DNA of 40,068 bases. Source: Chitinophagales bacterium (GTDB lineage: Bacteria; Bacteroidota; Bacteroidia; Chitinophagales; JADIYW01). Positions 1-8,600 of the stretch are shown here, piece after piece; within the stretch, counting starts at the first letter, position 1; the number at the start of each line of letters is the position of its first letter. The position numbers were made by a program, and so were the translations under genes. Where the stretch lies: assembly GCA_020636545.1 (NCBI GenBank), contig JACJXS010000001.1, positions 1 to 40,068 on the forward strand, given 5' to 3'. The notes under the pieces were generated by a model. The model saw nothing but the letters and a program-made list of their open reading frames with translations. It searched no databases and had not been told where the DNA came from.

Positions 1-594
1 CGTTATTTATTTATTATTATGACTGGACCTGTTGGTGCTTATTACGGCGAACCTATTTCTGTTTATGTACATGAAAAATATATCCGTGCAGCAAAAGGTG
101 GTTATGGCGATGCTAAAGCTGCTGGAAATTATGCAGGTTCATTATTTCCTTTGGAAGTTGCAAGACAAAATGGCTATAAAGATGTACTTTGGTTAGATGG
201 CGAACACAAACAATATGTGCAAGAGGTTGGCACGATGAATATTTTCTTTGTTATCAATAATAAATTGGTTACTCCAATGTTAGATGGCTCCATTTTGGCT
301 GGTGTAACTCGAAATAGTATCATTACTATTGCTAAAGAATTAGGCTACGAAGTGGAAGAAAAATTAATTGATATAGCAGATGTAATTGCTGCTCATCAAA
401 ATGGCACATTGACTGAAGTATTCGGAACAGGAACGGCTGTAGTTGTTAATGCTGTAGATAAAATTGGCTATCAAGGTAAAGATTACAAACTAGATGCTAC
501 TCAATTTAAAGTAGCTCAACAACTCAAAGAAAAATTAGTAAACATTCAAAAAGGTATTGATACAGATACACATCATTGGATTGTAAACTGCTAA
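1..594 (+). CDS. ilvE: Branched-chain amino acid aminotransferase, 3' part (5' end outside window)
   Basis: PLP-dependent enzyme that exchanges the amino group between Val/Leu/Ile and 2-oxoglutarate, the last step of branched-chain amino acid synthesis. The frame is open from base 1 (codons for R-Y-L-F-I-I precede the Met at 19), so that Met is internal and the gene begins outside the window. About 197 residues of a usual ~355 are present. Seen: PVGAYYGEP, then GGYGDAKAAGNYAGSL, in which the Lys codon at 115-117 corresponds to the PLP Schiff-base lysine of the BCAT-II (mitochondrial-like) subgroup; EVGTMNIFFV; GVTRNSI; and EVFGTGTAVVV near the cofactor phosphate. The family call is firm. Substrate preference is inferred from the family. 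A gap of 93 bases without a clear terminator separates it from the next aminotransferase gene. Confidence 0.95.
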   Translation, partial: RYLFIIMTGPVGAYYGEPISVYVHEKYIRAAKGGYGDAKAAGNYAGSLFPLEVARQNGYKDVLWLDGEHKQYVQEVGTMNIFFVINNKLVTPMLDGSILAGVTRNSIITIAKELGYEVEEKLIDIADVIAAHQNGTLTEVFGTGTAVVVNAVDKIGYQGKDYKLDATQFKVAQQLKEKLVNIQKGIDTDTHHWIVNC

Positions 595-687
595 TCAAAA
601 ATCAATCTTACTTAGCTACAATTTAATAACCTACAATTCATCATTTTCTCTATTTTTTTTAGGAATTTCGGAGATAAATTTTATTAT

Positions 688-1821
688 ATGGATTTATTTA
701 AAGTATATCCACTTTTAGATGTAGAATTAGAAAGCGGAAAAGGAGTATTTGTATTTGACAAAAATGGGCAAAAATATTTAGATTTTTATGGCGGACATGC
801 GGTAATTTCTGTTGGACATGCTCATCCATATTATATCAAAGCATTGAATGAACAATTAGAAAAGTTGGTTTTTTATTCAAATTCTGTTCATTTAGAAATA
901 CAACAAAAATTAGCTCAAAAATTAGGACAGATTTCTGGCTATGCCAATTACAATTTATTTTTAATAAATAGTGGAGCAGAAGCCAATGAAAATGCATTAA
1001 AATTAGCCTCGTTTTATAATAAAAGAAAAAAAGTCATTGCTTTTTCAGGAGCATTTCATGGCAGAACGGCTGCTGCTGTGGCTGTTACAGACAATCCAAA
1101 AATAAAACCTGCCATCAATCCTGATGACCATGTAATTTTTCTACCATTTAATGATAATGTTGCCTTAGAAAAAACATTTAAAGAACAAGGCAATGAAATT
1201 TGTGCTGTTATTGTAGAACCTATACAAGGTGTGAATGGTATCTATGAAGCAAGTGCTTCTTTTTTAGAAAAAATACAAGAATTATGCCATCAAAATGATG
1301 CAATTTTTATTGCAGATGAAGTACAATGTGGTTTTGCACGATCTGGTAAATTCTTTGCTCATCAATTTGCAAATGTGCAACCTGATATAATTACCATAGC
1401 CAAAGGAATGGGCAATGGTTTTCCAGTGGGTGGTGTTTTAATTAACGAAAAAATACAGGCAGTTTATGGAATGCTAGGTACTACTTTTGGTGGTTCACCA
1501 TTAGCTTGTGCCGCAACTTTAGCAGTTTTAGATATCATTGAAAATGAAAACTTAATTGAAAATACGCAAAAAATGGGACAATATTTATTGGAGAATTTAA
1601 AGGGTATTAAAGGATTAAAACAAATCAGAGGGAAAGGATTGATTTTAGGTTTAGAATTTGAAGAACCTATTAAAGATTTAAGAAATAACTTATTGTTCAA
1701 ACATCAAATTTTTACTGGAAATTCTAATAATCCTAATACACTTAGAGTTTTACCTAGTTTAGCTATTCAAAAGGAAGAAATTGATTTATTTCTGAATGCA
1801 TTAAAGAAAGAAACAAATTAG
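688..1821 (+). CDS. argD: Class III aminotransferase, acetylornithine (or succinylornithine) transaminase type
   Basis: PLP fold-type I aminotransferase of 377 aa. Seen: YGGHAVISVGHAHP near residues 34-47, NSGAEANENA 94-103 (cofactor phosphate), FHGRT 123-127, EPIQGVNG 177-184, DEVQCGFARSG 210-220 (Asp210 contacts the PLP pyridine N), and IAKGMGNGFPVGG with Schiff-base Lys239. The short N-terminus and these blocks match Bacteroidota ArgD, which converts N-acetyl- or N-succinyl-ornithine in arginine synthesis. No other arg gene lies nearby, so the exact substrate (acetylornithine, succinylornithine or a related omega-amino acid) is inferred from similarity only. Its stop overlaps by 4 bases the stop of the convergent GNAT gene on the minus strand. 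Confidence 0.85.
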   Translation: MDLFKVYPLLDVELESGKGVFVFDKNGQKYLDFYGGHAVISVGHAHPYYIKALNEQLEKLVFYSNSVHLEIQQKLAQKLGQISGYANYNLFLINSGAEANENALKLASFYNKRKKVIAFSGAFHGRTAAAVAVTDNPKIKPAINPDDHVIFLPFNDNVALEKTFKEQGNEICAVIVEPIQGVNGIYEASASFLEKIQELCHQNDAIFIADEVQCGFARSGKFFAHQFANVQPDIITIAKGMGNGFPVGGVLINEKIQAVYGMLGTTFGGSPLACAATLAVLDIIENENLIENTQKMGQYLLENLKGIKGLKQIRGKGLILGLEFEEPIKDLRNNLLFKHQIFTGNSNNPNTLRVLPSLAIQKEEIDLFLNALKKETN

Positions 1822-2369
1822 TACAAATAATTAAAATTCTTTTGATAAACAACTTTATAAATTTCTAGTACAATTGGAGCGATAGCATCTATTTTAAAAT
1901 TGGATAATAGATACAATTTCAAGGCGTTCTTTTCTTTTGAATATGGTGGCTGTTCATAGTTCCTTTCAACAATAGAAAAGCCATTTCTTCCATAGAATCC
2001 AAGTCTTCTAATGGCTAGTTCGCCCATAATTTCAGGTTCTGACTCTAAAATTATCTTAGAAAATTTTTCTGAAAATTGATTAAGAATCAATGCTCCATAT
2101 TTCATATTTCTATAAGTTTCAAAAACTTCAAAATGTTCAATAAATACAAATTCTTCTAACTGCCAAGTAATCAAATAAGCAATAGCATTATGCTCAAAAA
2201 CTACTAAAAACACTTGTACTTTAGGATTTTGAAACAAAGCATAAAACTGTTTTTCATCTCGTCTTTCATCTTCTGGAAATGATCTTGTATAGACTGCATA
2301 AATTTCATTTATGATGCCAATATCTGTCGATATTATCTTACAAAAATTCACTTCTCTACTATTTATCAA
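1818..2369 (-). CDS. GNAT-family N-acetyltransferase, distal gene of metal-efflux cluster
   Basis: Small GNAT-like protein of about 183 aa. Seen: RSFPEDERR near residues 29-37, a beta-strand region FVIEHFEVFETYRNMKYG that resembles the acetyl-CoA pyrophosphate loop region (R/Q-x-x-G/A), and a C-terminal GFYGRNGF helix-turn typical of the fold. The start is uncertain: no ATG lies near the N-terminus. A TTG at 2369 overlaps the end of the ATPase gene by 11 bases (TTTGATAAATAG carries both the start and the ATPase stop), and a GTG at 2351 would also work. The overlap suggests translational coupling to the P-type ATPase. The acceptor substrate is unknown, and there is no evidence that it acts in metal handling beyond position. 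Confidence 0.7.
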   Translation of the reverse strand: MINSREVNFCKIISTDIGIINEIYAVYTRSFPEDERRDEKQFYALFQNPKVQVFLVVFEHNAIAYLITWQLEEFVFIEHFEVFETYRNMKYGALILNQFSEKFSKIILESEPEIMGELAIRRLGFYGRNGFSIVERNYEQPPYSKEKNALKLYLLSNFKIDAIAPIVLEIYKVVYQKNFNYLY

Positions 2370-4398
2370 AATTCATTCTTTGTATTCGGATGGCATTTAA
2401 AATTGCTAATAATGCAACACCTACATCTGCAAAAACCGCTTCCCACATTGTTGCAACACCACCAGCTCCTAAAATCAGCACTATCAATTTAACACCAAAA
2501 GCCAAGATAATATTTTGCCATACAATCTTTTTGGTTGCTTTTCCAATTTTAATAGCCATTGGAATTTTACTAGGCATATCATCTTGAATGACAACATCAG
2601 CCGTTTCAATAGTTGCATCACTACCTAATCCACCCATTGCAATCCCAACATCACTCAATGCAACTACAGGTGCATCATTAACTCCATCTCCAACAAATGC
2701 AACTGACTTATATGAATTTTTTATTTGTTTTACTTTTTCAACTTTATCTTCAGGTAATAAATCACCAAAAGCATTGTCAATGTTTAATGCTTTCGCAACA
2801 TATTGCACCACTGTATGCTTATCTCCACTCAACATTGTAGTTTTTACATTCATAGTATGCAAAGCTTGAATCGTCTTTGATGCATCTGCTTTTATTGAAT
2901 CTGCAATTGTTATATAGCCAACAAATTGACCATCATAAGCCACAGCAATCAAGGTATAAATTATCGAATTCGGGTCTAAATTATATTGAATATTAAACTT
3001 ATCCATTAACTTAAAATTCCCGACTAATAATTCTTTATCATCAACCATGCCTTTTAAACCATGTCCTGAAATCTCAACGATATTATCTATCTTAATATCA
3101 GGACTTCTTTCGCCAACATATTGAAGAATTGCAGTTGCAACTGGATGTGTACTATGGCTTTCAATTACATTGACAAATTGCAATATTTTATCCTTATCAA
3201 ATAAACTATTAAAAACAACTTCCTGCACCTGAAAAACGCCTTCCGTTAGTGTACCTGTTTTATCCATCACTACATGTTGGATATCTGCAATAATATCTAA
3301 GAAATTACTTCCTTTAAATAAAATCCCATGACGACTAGCCGCACCGATACCACCAAAATAACCTAAAGGTATAGAAATAACTAATGCACAAGGACAAGAA
3401 ATTACTAAGAAAACCAACGCTCTGTATAGCCAATTTTGAAAAGAATAATGTTGAATACTATCAGGTAAAAATTGTACGTTTGTTAAATGCAATAAATAAG
3501 GCAAAACGACTATCAGCAAGGCTAAATTAACCACTATCGGTGTATAAATTCTAGCAAATTTTCTAATAAACAATTCAGTTGGTGCTTTTTGAGCACTTGC
3601 ATTTTGTACTAATTCTAATATTCTACTTAATTTACTATCTGCATATTTTGCTGTTACTCGAATTTGAGTTACAGTATTCAAATTTATCATACCAGCTAAC
3701 ACACTTTCGCCTTTCTGTTTGCTATCTGGTTTGCTCTCGCCAGTTAATGCAGCTGTGTTGAATGATGCAGAATCTGAGATTAATACTCCATCTAATCCTA
3801 GTTTTTCGCCAGGTTTTAATTGTATAACAGAATCAATTTCTACCAATTCCGCTTTTACGACTTTAGCAATATTATTTTCTAAAATAGTAACCTCATCTGG
3901 TCTTTGGTCTAATAAACTTTTTATATTTAATTTTGCTCGTTTGACTGCCAAAGTTTGAAACACCTCTCCTATTGCATAAAACAACATTACAGTAACTGCT
4001 TCAGGAAATTCTCCGATAGTAAATGCACCAATAGTCGCAATTACCATCAAGGTAAATTCTGAAAAGAAATCTTTTTTTAAAATACTTTCCAACGATTCTT
4101 TTACGACAGGCAACCCAACTGGAAGATAAGCTGCAACATACCAAATTATTCGGAAGGTTTCTTTAAACCAAATTGGTTTTAGAATATGGTCAAAATACAA
4201 TGCAGTTAGTAATAAAACTAATGAAAGCAAAGGCAATAAAAACAATAATTTACCACTATGGTCGTGATGGTGGTCGTGTTCATGTTGTTCAGAATTATTT
4301 CCTAATAATTTTTGAGCACCTGCATTCAAATAGATTTTCTTTTCCATTGTACAACACAGTTGATTTCCATCTTTATCGTATATATGTTGGTGTTCCAT
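2359..4398 (-). CDS. zntA: P1B-type heavy-metal exporting ATPase (Zn2+/Cd2+/Pb2+ type)
   Basis: Inner-membrane pump of 679 aa that uses ATP to move divalent metal from cytoplasm to periplasm. Order of parts: a short N-terminus with CC at ~15-16 and a His-rich stretch EHDHHHDH at ~40-47 in place of a full HMA domain; actuator TGES at ~219; membrane CPC motif (SCPCALVISIP) at ~335-337; phosphorylation site DKTGTLTEG with Asp ~379; HP motif THPVA at ~418; hinge GDGVNDAP at ~571-578. A Lys in the following membrane helix (GVKLIVLILG) and DVG in the last helix (FADVGVALL) are the marks of the P1B-2 (ZntA/CadA) subgroup, which argues against Cu+. It lies 23 bases after the czcB-like gene on the same strand, so periplasm-directed and outside-directed export are encoded together. 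Confidence 0.93.
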   Translation of the reverse strand: MEHQHIYDKDGNQLCCTMEKKIYLNAGAQKLLGNNSEQHEHDHHHDHSGKLLFLLPLLSLVLLLTALYFDHILKPIWFKETFRIIWYVAAYLPVGLPVVKESLESILKKDFFSEFTLMVIATIGAFTIGEFPEAVTVMLFYAIGEVFQTLAVKRAKLNIKSLLDQRPDEVTILENNIAKVVKAELVEIDSVIQLKPGEKLGLDGVLISDSASFNTAALTGESKPDSKQKGESVLAGMINLNTVTQIRVTAKYADSKLSRILELVQNASAQKAPTELFIRKFARIYTPIVVNLALLIVVLPYLLHLTNVQFLPDSIQHYSFQNWLYRALVFLVISCPCALVISIPLGYFGGIGAASRHGILFKGSNFLDIIADIQHVVMDKTGTLTEGVFQVQEVVFNSLFDKDKILQFVNVIESHSTHPVATAILQYVGERSPDIKIDNIVEISGHGLKGMVDDKELLVGNFKLMDKFNIQYNLDPNSIIYTLIAVAYDGQFVGYITIADSIKADASKTIQALHTMNVKTTMLSGDKHTVVQYVAKALNIDNAFGDLLPEDKVEKVKQIKNSYKSVAFVGDGVNDAPVVALSDVGIAMGGLGSDATIETADVVIQDDMPSKIPMAIKIGKATKKIVWQNIILAFGVKLIVLILGAGGVATMWEAVFADVGVALLAILNAIRIQRMNFDK

Positions 4399-4421
4399 AA
4401 GTTTCTTATATAATTAATGAA

Positions 4422-5690
4422 TCAATGTTCATGTTCTCCAGTATTTACTAATTTAGCATTAATAAAAAAGGTACCTTTCACAGCAATTTTTACATTCTCT
4501 GGTAATGTAACAACTGGTGTAATTGCAGTAAACCCCATATTAGAAACACCTTTTAACACTTCTATTCTTTCAAAATTAGTTGTTTTTATATTTTCGTTTT
4601 CAGTCTTTTTAGGTTCATGTTGATGTCCATGTTCATCAGTGTCTTCATGTTTTTCTATTTCTGGTATTTTGTCTGTAATGATAAATATAAAATCTTTACC
4701 TTCAAAATTTACAATCGCTGCATCAGGCACTGAAGCAGTTAAAATATTATGTAAACTAATTGAAGCCACAACACTCATTCCATCTATCAAACCTTTTCGA
4801 TTGCCTTTCACATCACAATGTACTGCAATAGATTTAGTTTCATTTTCAAAAGAAGAACCGATAGTGTGTACAACAGCTTCGTATTGATTATCTGGATTAT
4901 TAATCGTTCTAAAAATAATTGATTGACCTAATTTAATATTAGAAATATCCTTTTCAAATATATTCAAATCCACATGCATTGCTTGATTATCAATAATCTC
5001 AGCAATTGGAGCAGCAACATCAACATAACTTCCAATTTTTGCAAACAATGTGGAAACGACACCATTTATTGGACTTAGTACATTTATAGTAGTTTTTAAA
5101 TTAGAATTATTTATTGTGCTTGGATTAATTCCCATTAATTGAATTTGTTGAAAAAGTGATGCTTTTCTAATTTTCAATCCATTCAATTCTGCTGTAATAC
5201 TTTGTAAATTCTTTTTTGCTCCAGCATTGCCCTCACTCAATTCTGTTTGTCTTTGTAACTCTTGTTCTGCAAACGTAATTTTACTATTGATAGTCAAATA
5301 TTCTTCTTGCAATTGAATAAATTGAGGGTTTGCAATGGTTGCTATAACTTGTCCTTTAGCAATGATTTTTCCAGATTCAACATGAATAGATTTAATTACG
5401 CCACCATATAAGGAAGTAATCATTGCTTTATTATTATTAGGAACTTTTATATTTCCATTAGCTTGTAAAACTGCAGTTAGTAATTTCATTTCTATAGTAC
5501 CGTAACTAATTCCAGCGGCTTTTATTTGCTCATCAGTTAATGCTGTAACCGAGTGGCTTTCTTCTGCCGTATTTGGTTGTTCAGCACTAGTTTCCGCTTC
5601 ATGATTGTGTCCATCTTCGTGATTATTTTTGCAACTATTAAACATTAAAAGTGCTAATATAAATGGGAGTATTTTAAATTGAATTTTCAT
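4422..5690 (-). CDS. czcB: CzcB-like periplasmic adaptor lipoprotein of RND metal efflux
   Basis: Membrane-fusion protein of 422 aa that links the inner-membrane RND pump to the outer-membrane factor. Signal peptide with lipobox FNSC gives a lipidated Cys20. Barrel-sandwich/lipoyl halves flank a coiled-coil hairpin (residues ~105-190, ending in QLMGIN), and a beta-barrel follows. Three histidine-rich patches are unusual in density: HEDGHNHE just after the lipid anchor, HEDTDEHGHQHE at ~348-359 inside the C-terminal part, and HEH at the very C-terminus. These are plausible metal-capture sites (inference). Only 7 bases separate it from the upstream czcA-czcC fusion, so it is co-transcribed. Metal identity is inferred from the CzcA motif and the ZntA neighbour (Zn/Cd/Co rather than Cu/Ag). 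Confidence 0.9.
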   Translation of the reverse strand: MKIQFKILPFILALLMFNSCKNNHEDGHNHEAETSAEQPNTAEESHSVTALTDEQIKAAGISYGTIEMKLLTAVLQANGNIKVPNNNKAMITSLYGGVIKSIHVESGKIIAKGQVIATIANPQFIQLQEEYLTINSKITFAEQELQRQTELSEGNAGAKKNLQSITAELNGLKIRKASLFQQIQLMGINPSTINNSNLKTTINVLSPINGVVSTLFAKIGSYVDVAAPIAEIIDNQAMHVDLNIFEKDISNIKLGQSIIFRTINNPDNQYEAVVHTIGSSFENETKSIAVHCDVKGNRKGLIDGMSVVASISLHNILTASVPDAAIVNFEGKDFIFIITDKIPEIEKHEDTDEHGHQHEPKKTENENIKTTNFERIEVLKGVSNMGFTAITPVVTLPENVKIAVKGTFFINAKLVNTGEHEH

Positions 5691-5697
5691 CTTTATT

Positions 5698-8600
5698 TTA
5701 TTTGTTGTTGTAATAATTATATTGAATTACAGATTGATTATATAAATTCAAAGCATCAATATATCGTTGTTTAATTTGAATTGTTTGAGTTAAATATTCA
5801 TTCAAATCAGCCAAACTTATATCGCCAGTTTGATAACTTAAAAGTGCAGAATTAATAATATTTTCAGCCTGTCTTAAGCCTTCAGATTCATAAAAATCTA
5901 ATAACTGAGTATTTTTTTCTACTTCTAAAAGCAATTGTACTTTTTGTACATCAAATTGTTGTTTATTGTATTCTAATTCTTGCTCTTGTAAATGAACTGA
6001 AGTTTGTGCTGCTTTTAATCTACTTTTATACGCACCATTTCCAAATATTGGAAAAGCTATATTTACTGAAAATCCAGTGTATGGATCTTTTATGCCATAT
6101 AATCTTTGCGAGAAAACACGAGTACTCATTTCAGGTAAATTTTCTTGTTTAACAACATTTACAGTTTTTTCAGCAATGGCAATTTGTTGTTGTTGTGCTT
6201 GCAATTCTGGGTGTAAACCTGTATTATCAAAGCTTAGTTCAATTTTAGATAATGGCTTATTTTCTGGAAGATATACTTGGTCAGTATTCAACTCAAGCAT
6301 TAATTGTTTTTGTACTTTAGCAATATCTTGATTCAGTTGTTTTAAAAGCACAAAATTTTCGTTCATCTTGATTTTAGAAAAAACACTATCCAATCCAGGA
6401 CTATCGCCAGTTTTTACTTTTAGTTTTGTTGCCAAATGTAAAGTAGAATAAATACTATCCATCTTTTCATACAATTTCATTTTATCTTGAACATACCACA
6501 TTTCATAATAAGATGCCGTAATGTCTCTTTTTAATTCAGCAGAAATTAGATGTTCGCCCACATCAAATAATTTTGATTGTTCTTGAGCTAATTTTTTCTG
6601 TGAGCGATACACACCTGGCCAAGGAATATCTTGTGAAAGTCCAACTTTCCAAATACCAATTCTATCACTAGGTCGAATGTCTTCATTCTCTATAAAAACA
6701 CCTGTTTTATTAATACGTTGCACACCTTTTATTGCTGCTGCACTTTGAGTTTTTTGAGTTTTATTAATTTGATATTGCAGATTATTTGACGACAATTGCA
6801 ATAGCTCATCTAATGATTTACGTTCAGCTTGAGCATACAAATTGCTTCCAGAAAAACAAAAAAACAAAATAAACAACACCATAACAATAGACTTAGATTG
6901 AATTTTATTACGCATACTTTCTTTAGAATTAAAAATTAAATACAATAAAGGCAAAACAAATAAAGTCAGTAAAGTGGCAGTTATTAATCCACCAATAACC
7001 ACAGTTGCCAATGGTCTTTGCACTTCTGCACCAGCACTTGAACTTAGTGCCATTGGTAAGAACCCTAAACTTGCAACTGAAGCAGTCATCAAAACTGGAC
7101 GCAATCTTATTTTTGCACCTTCAACTACAATTTTAAAAATATCTGTTTCTCCTTCTTTTCTTAGTTGATTAAATGTTCCAATTAGAACAATACCATTCAA
7201 AACCGCCACCCCAAATAAAGCAATAAAACCAATACCAGCACTCACACTAAAAGGCATATCACGAATTAATAAAGCAATTACACCACCAATAGCACTCATT
7301 GGAATAGCTGTAAAAATTAGAACTGCTAACTTTACAGAATGAAATGTAAAATACAACAATACAAAAATTAGTAACAAAGCTAAAGGAACTGCTATCATTA
7401 ATCTTTTCGAGGCAGCTTGCAAATTTTCAAATGTCCCACCGTAAGTATAATAATAACCAGTAGGTAATTTCACTTGTTCATCTAAAGTTTTTTGAATATC
7501 CTCTACTACACTTTGAACATCTCTATCTTTTACATTAAAACCAACAACAATTCTACGCTTTCCTGCTTCTCTACTAATTTGTGCTGGTGCCAATTTATAG
7601 TTAATATCCGCAACTTGAGAAAGTGGAATTTGCATACCTGATGAAATTGGAATCATTAAATTTCGGACGTTATCAATATTATCTCTATGAATAGAATCTA
7701 ATCGAACAACTAAATCAAAACGTCTTTCATTTTCATATACGATACCTGAGCTTTTTCCCGCAAATGCCATACTCACAATATCATTTATGTTTTGTATTGA
7801 CAAGCCATAATTTGCCAAACGTAATCTATCATATTCAATATTTATTTGAGGTAAACCATCAACACGTTCTACTTGTGGTGCTGTTGCACCATCTATATTT
7901 TTGATAACCCTTGCAACTCTATTTGCATAAGCACTTAAAGTGTCCATATTTTCACCAAATATTTTTACAGCAACATCTTGTCGAACACCTGTCATTAATT
8001 CATTAAAACGCATTTGAATGGGTTGGCTACTCTCAAAAAAAACACCTGGTAAATCTTCTAATTTCTCCATCATCTCATCTGCCAAATCTTCATAAGATTT
8101 ATTATTTTTCCATTCACTTTGAGGTTTCAAAACTATAATTAAATCAGTAATTTCAAAAGGCATTGGATCCGTTGGTACTTCCGCAGTTCCTGTTTTTCCA
8201 ACTACCATTTTCACTTCATCAAATTGTTTAATAATTCTTGATGCTTGCATAGATGTTTCTATACTTTGATTGAGCGAAGTACCTTGAGGTAAAATACAAT
8301 GAAAGGCAAAATCGCCTTCTTTCAAATTTGGAATAAACTCACCTCCCATTCTTCCAAAAAGCAAAATACTTATACTAAATAGTATGATAGATATTGTAAT
8401 AATGATATACTTTAATTGAATCGCTTTTTCTAATAATGGTTGATAAATTTGTTGGAATTTCTCCATCATTTTATCACTAAAACTTGCTTTAGGATTAGTT
8501 GATTTGGGCATGAATAAAGCACTCATCATTGGAACATACGTTAAGGATAGAATTAAGGCTCCCAATATCGCAAAACCCACCGCTTCTGCCATTGGTCTGA

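Noticed and set aside
2588..2869. Open frame on the plus strand inside the zntA-like gene.
   Set aside because: Antisense shadow of a well-supported gene; its residues follow the complementary codons and match no family I know. The same holds for plus-strand frames inside the czcA fusion.
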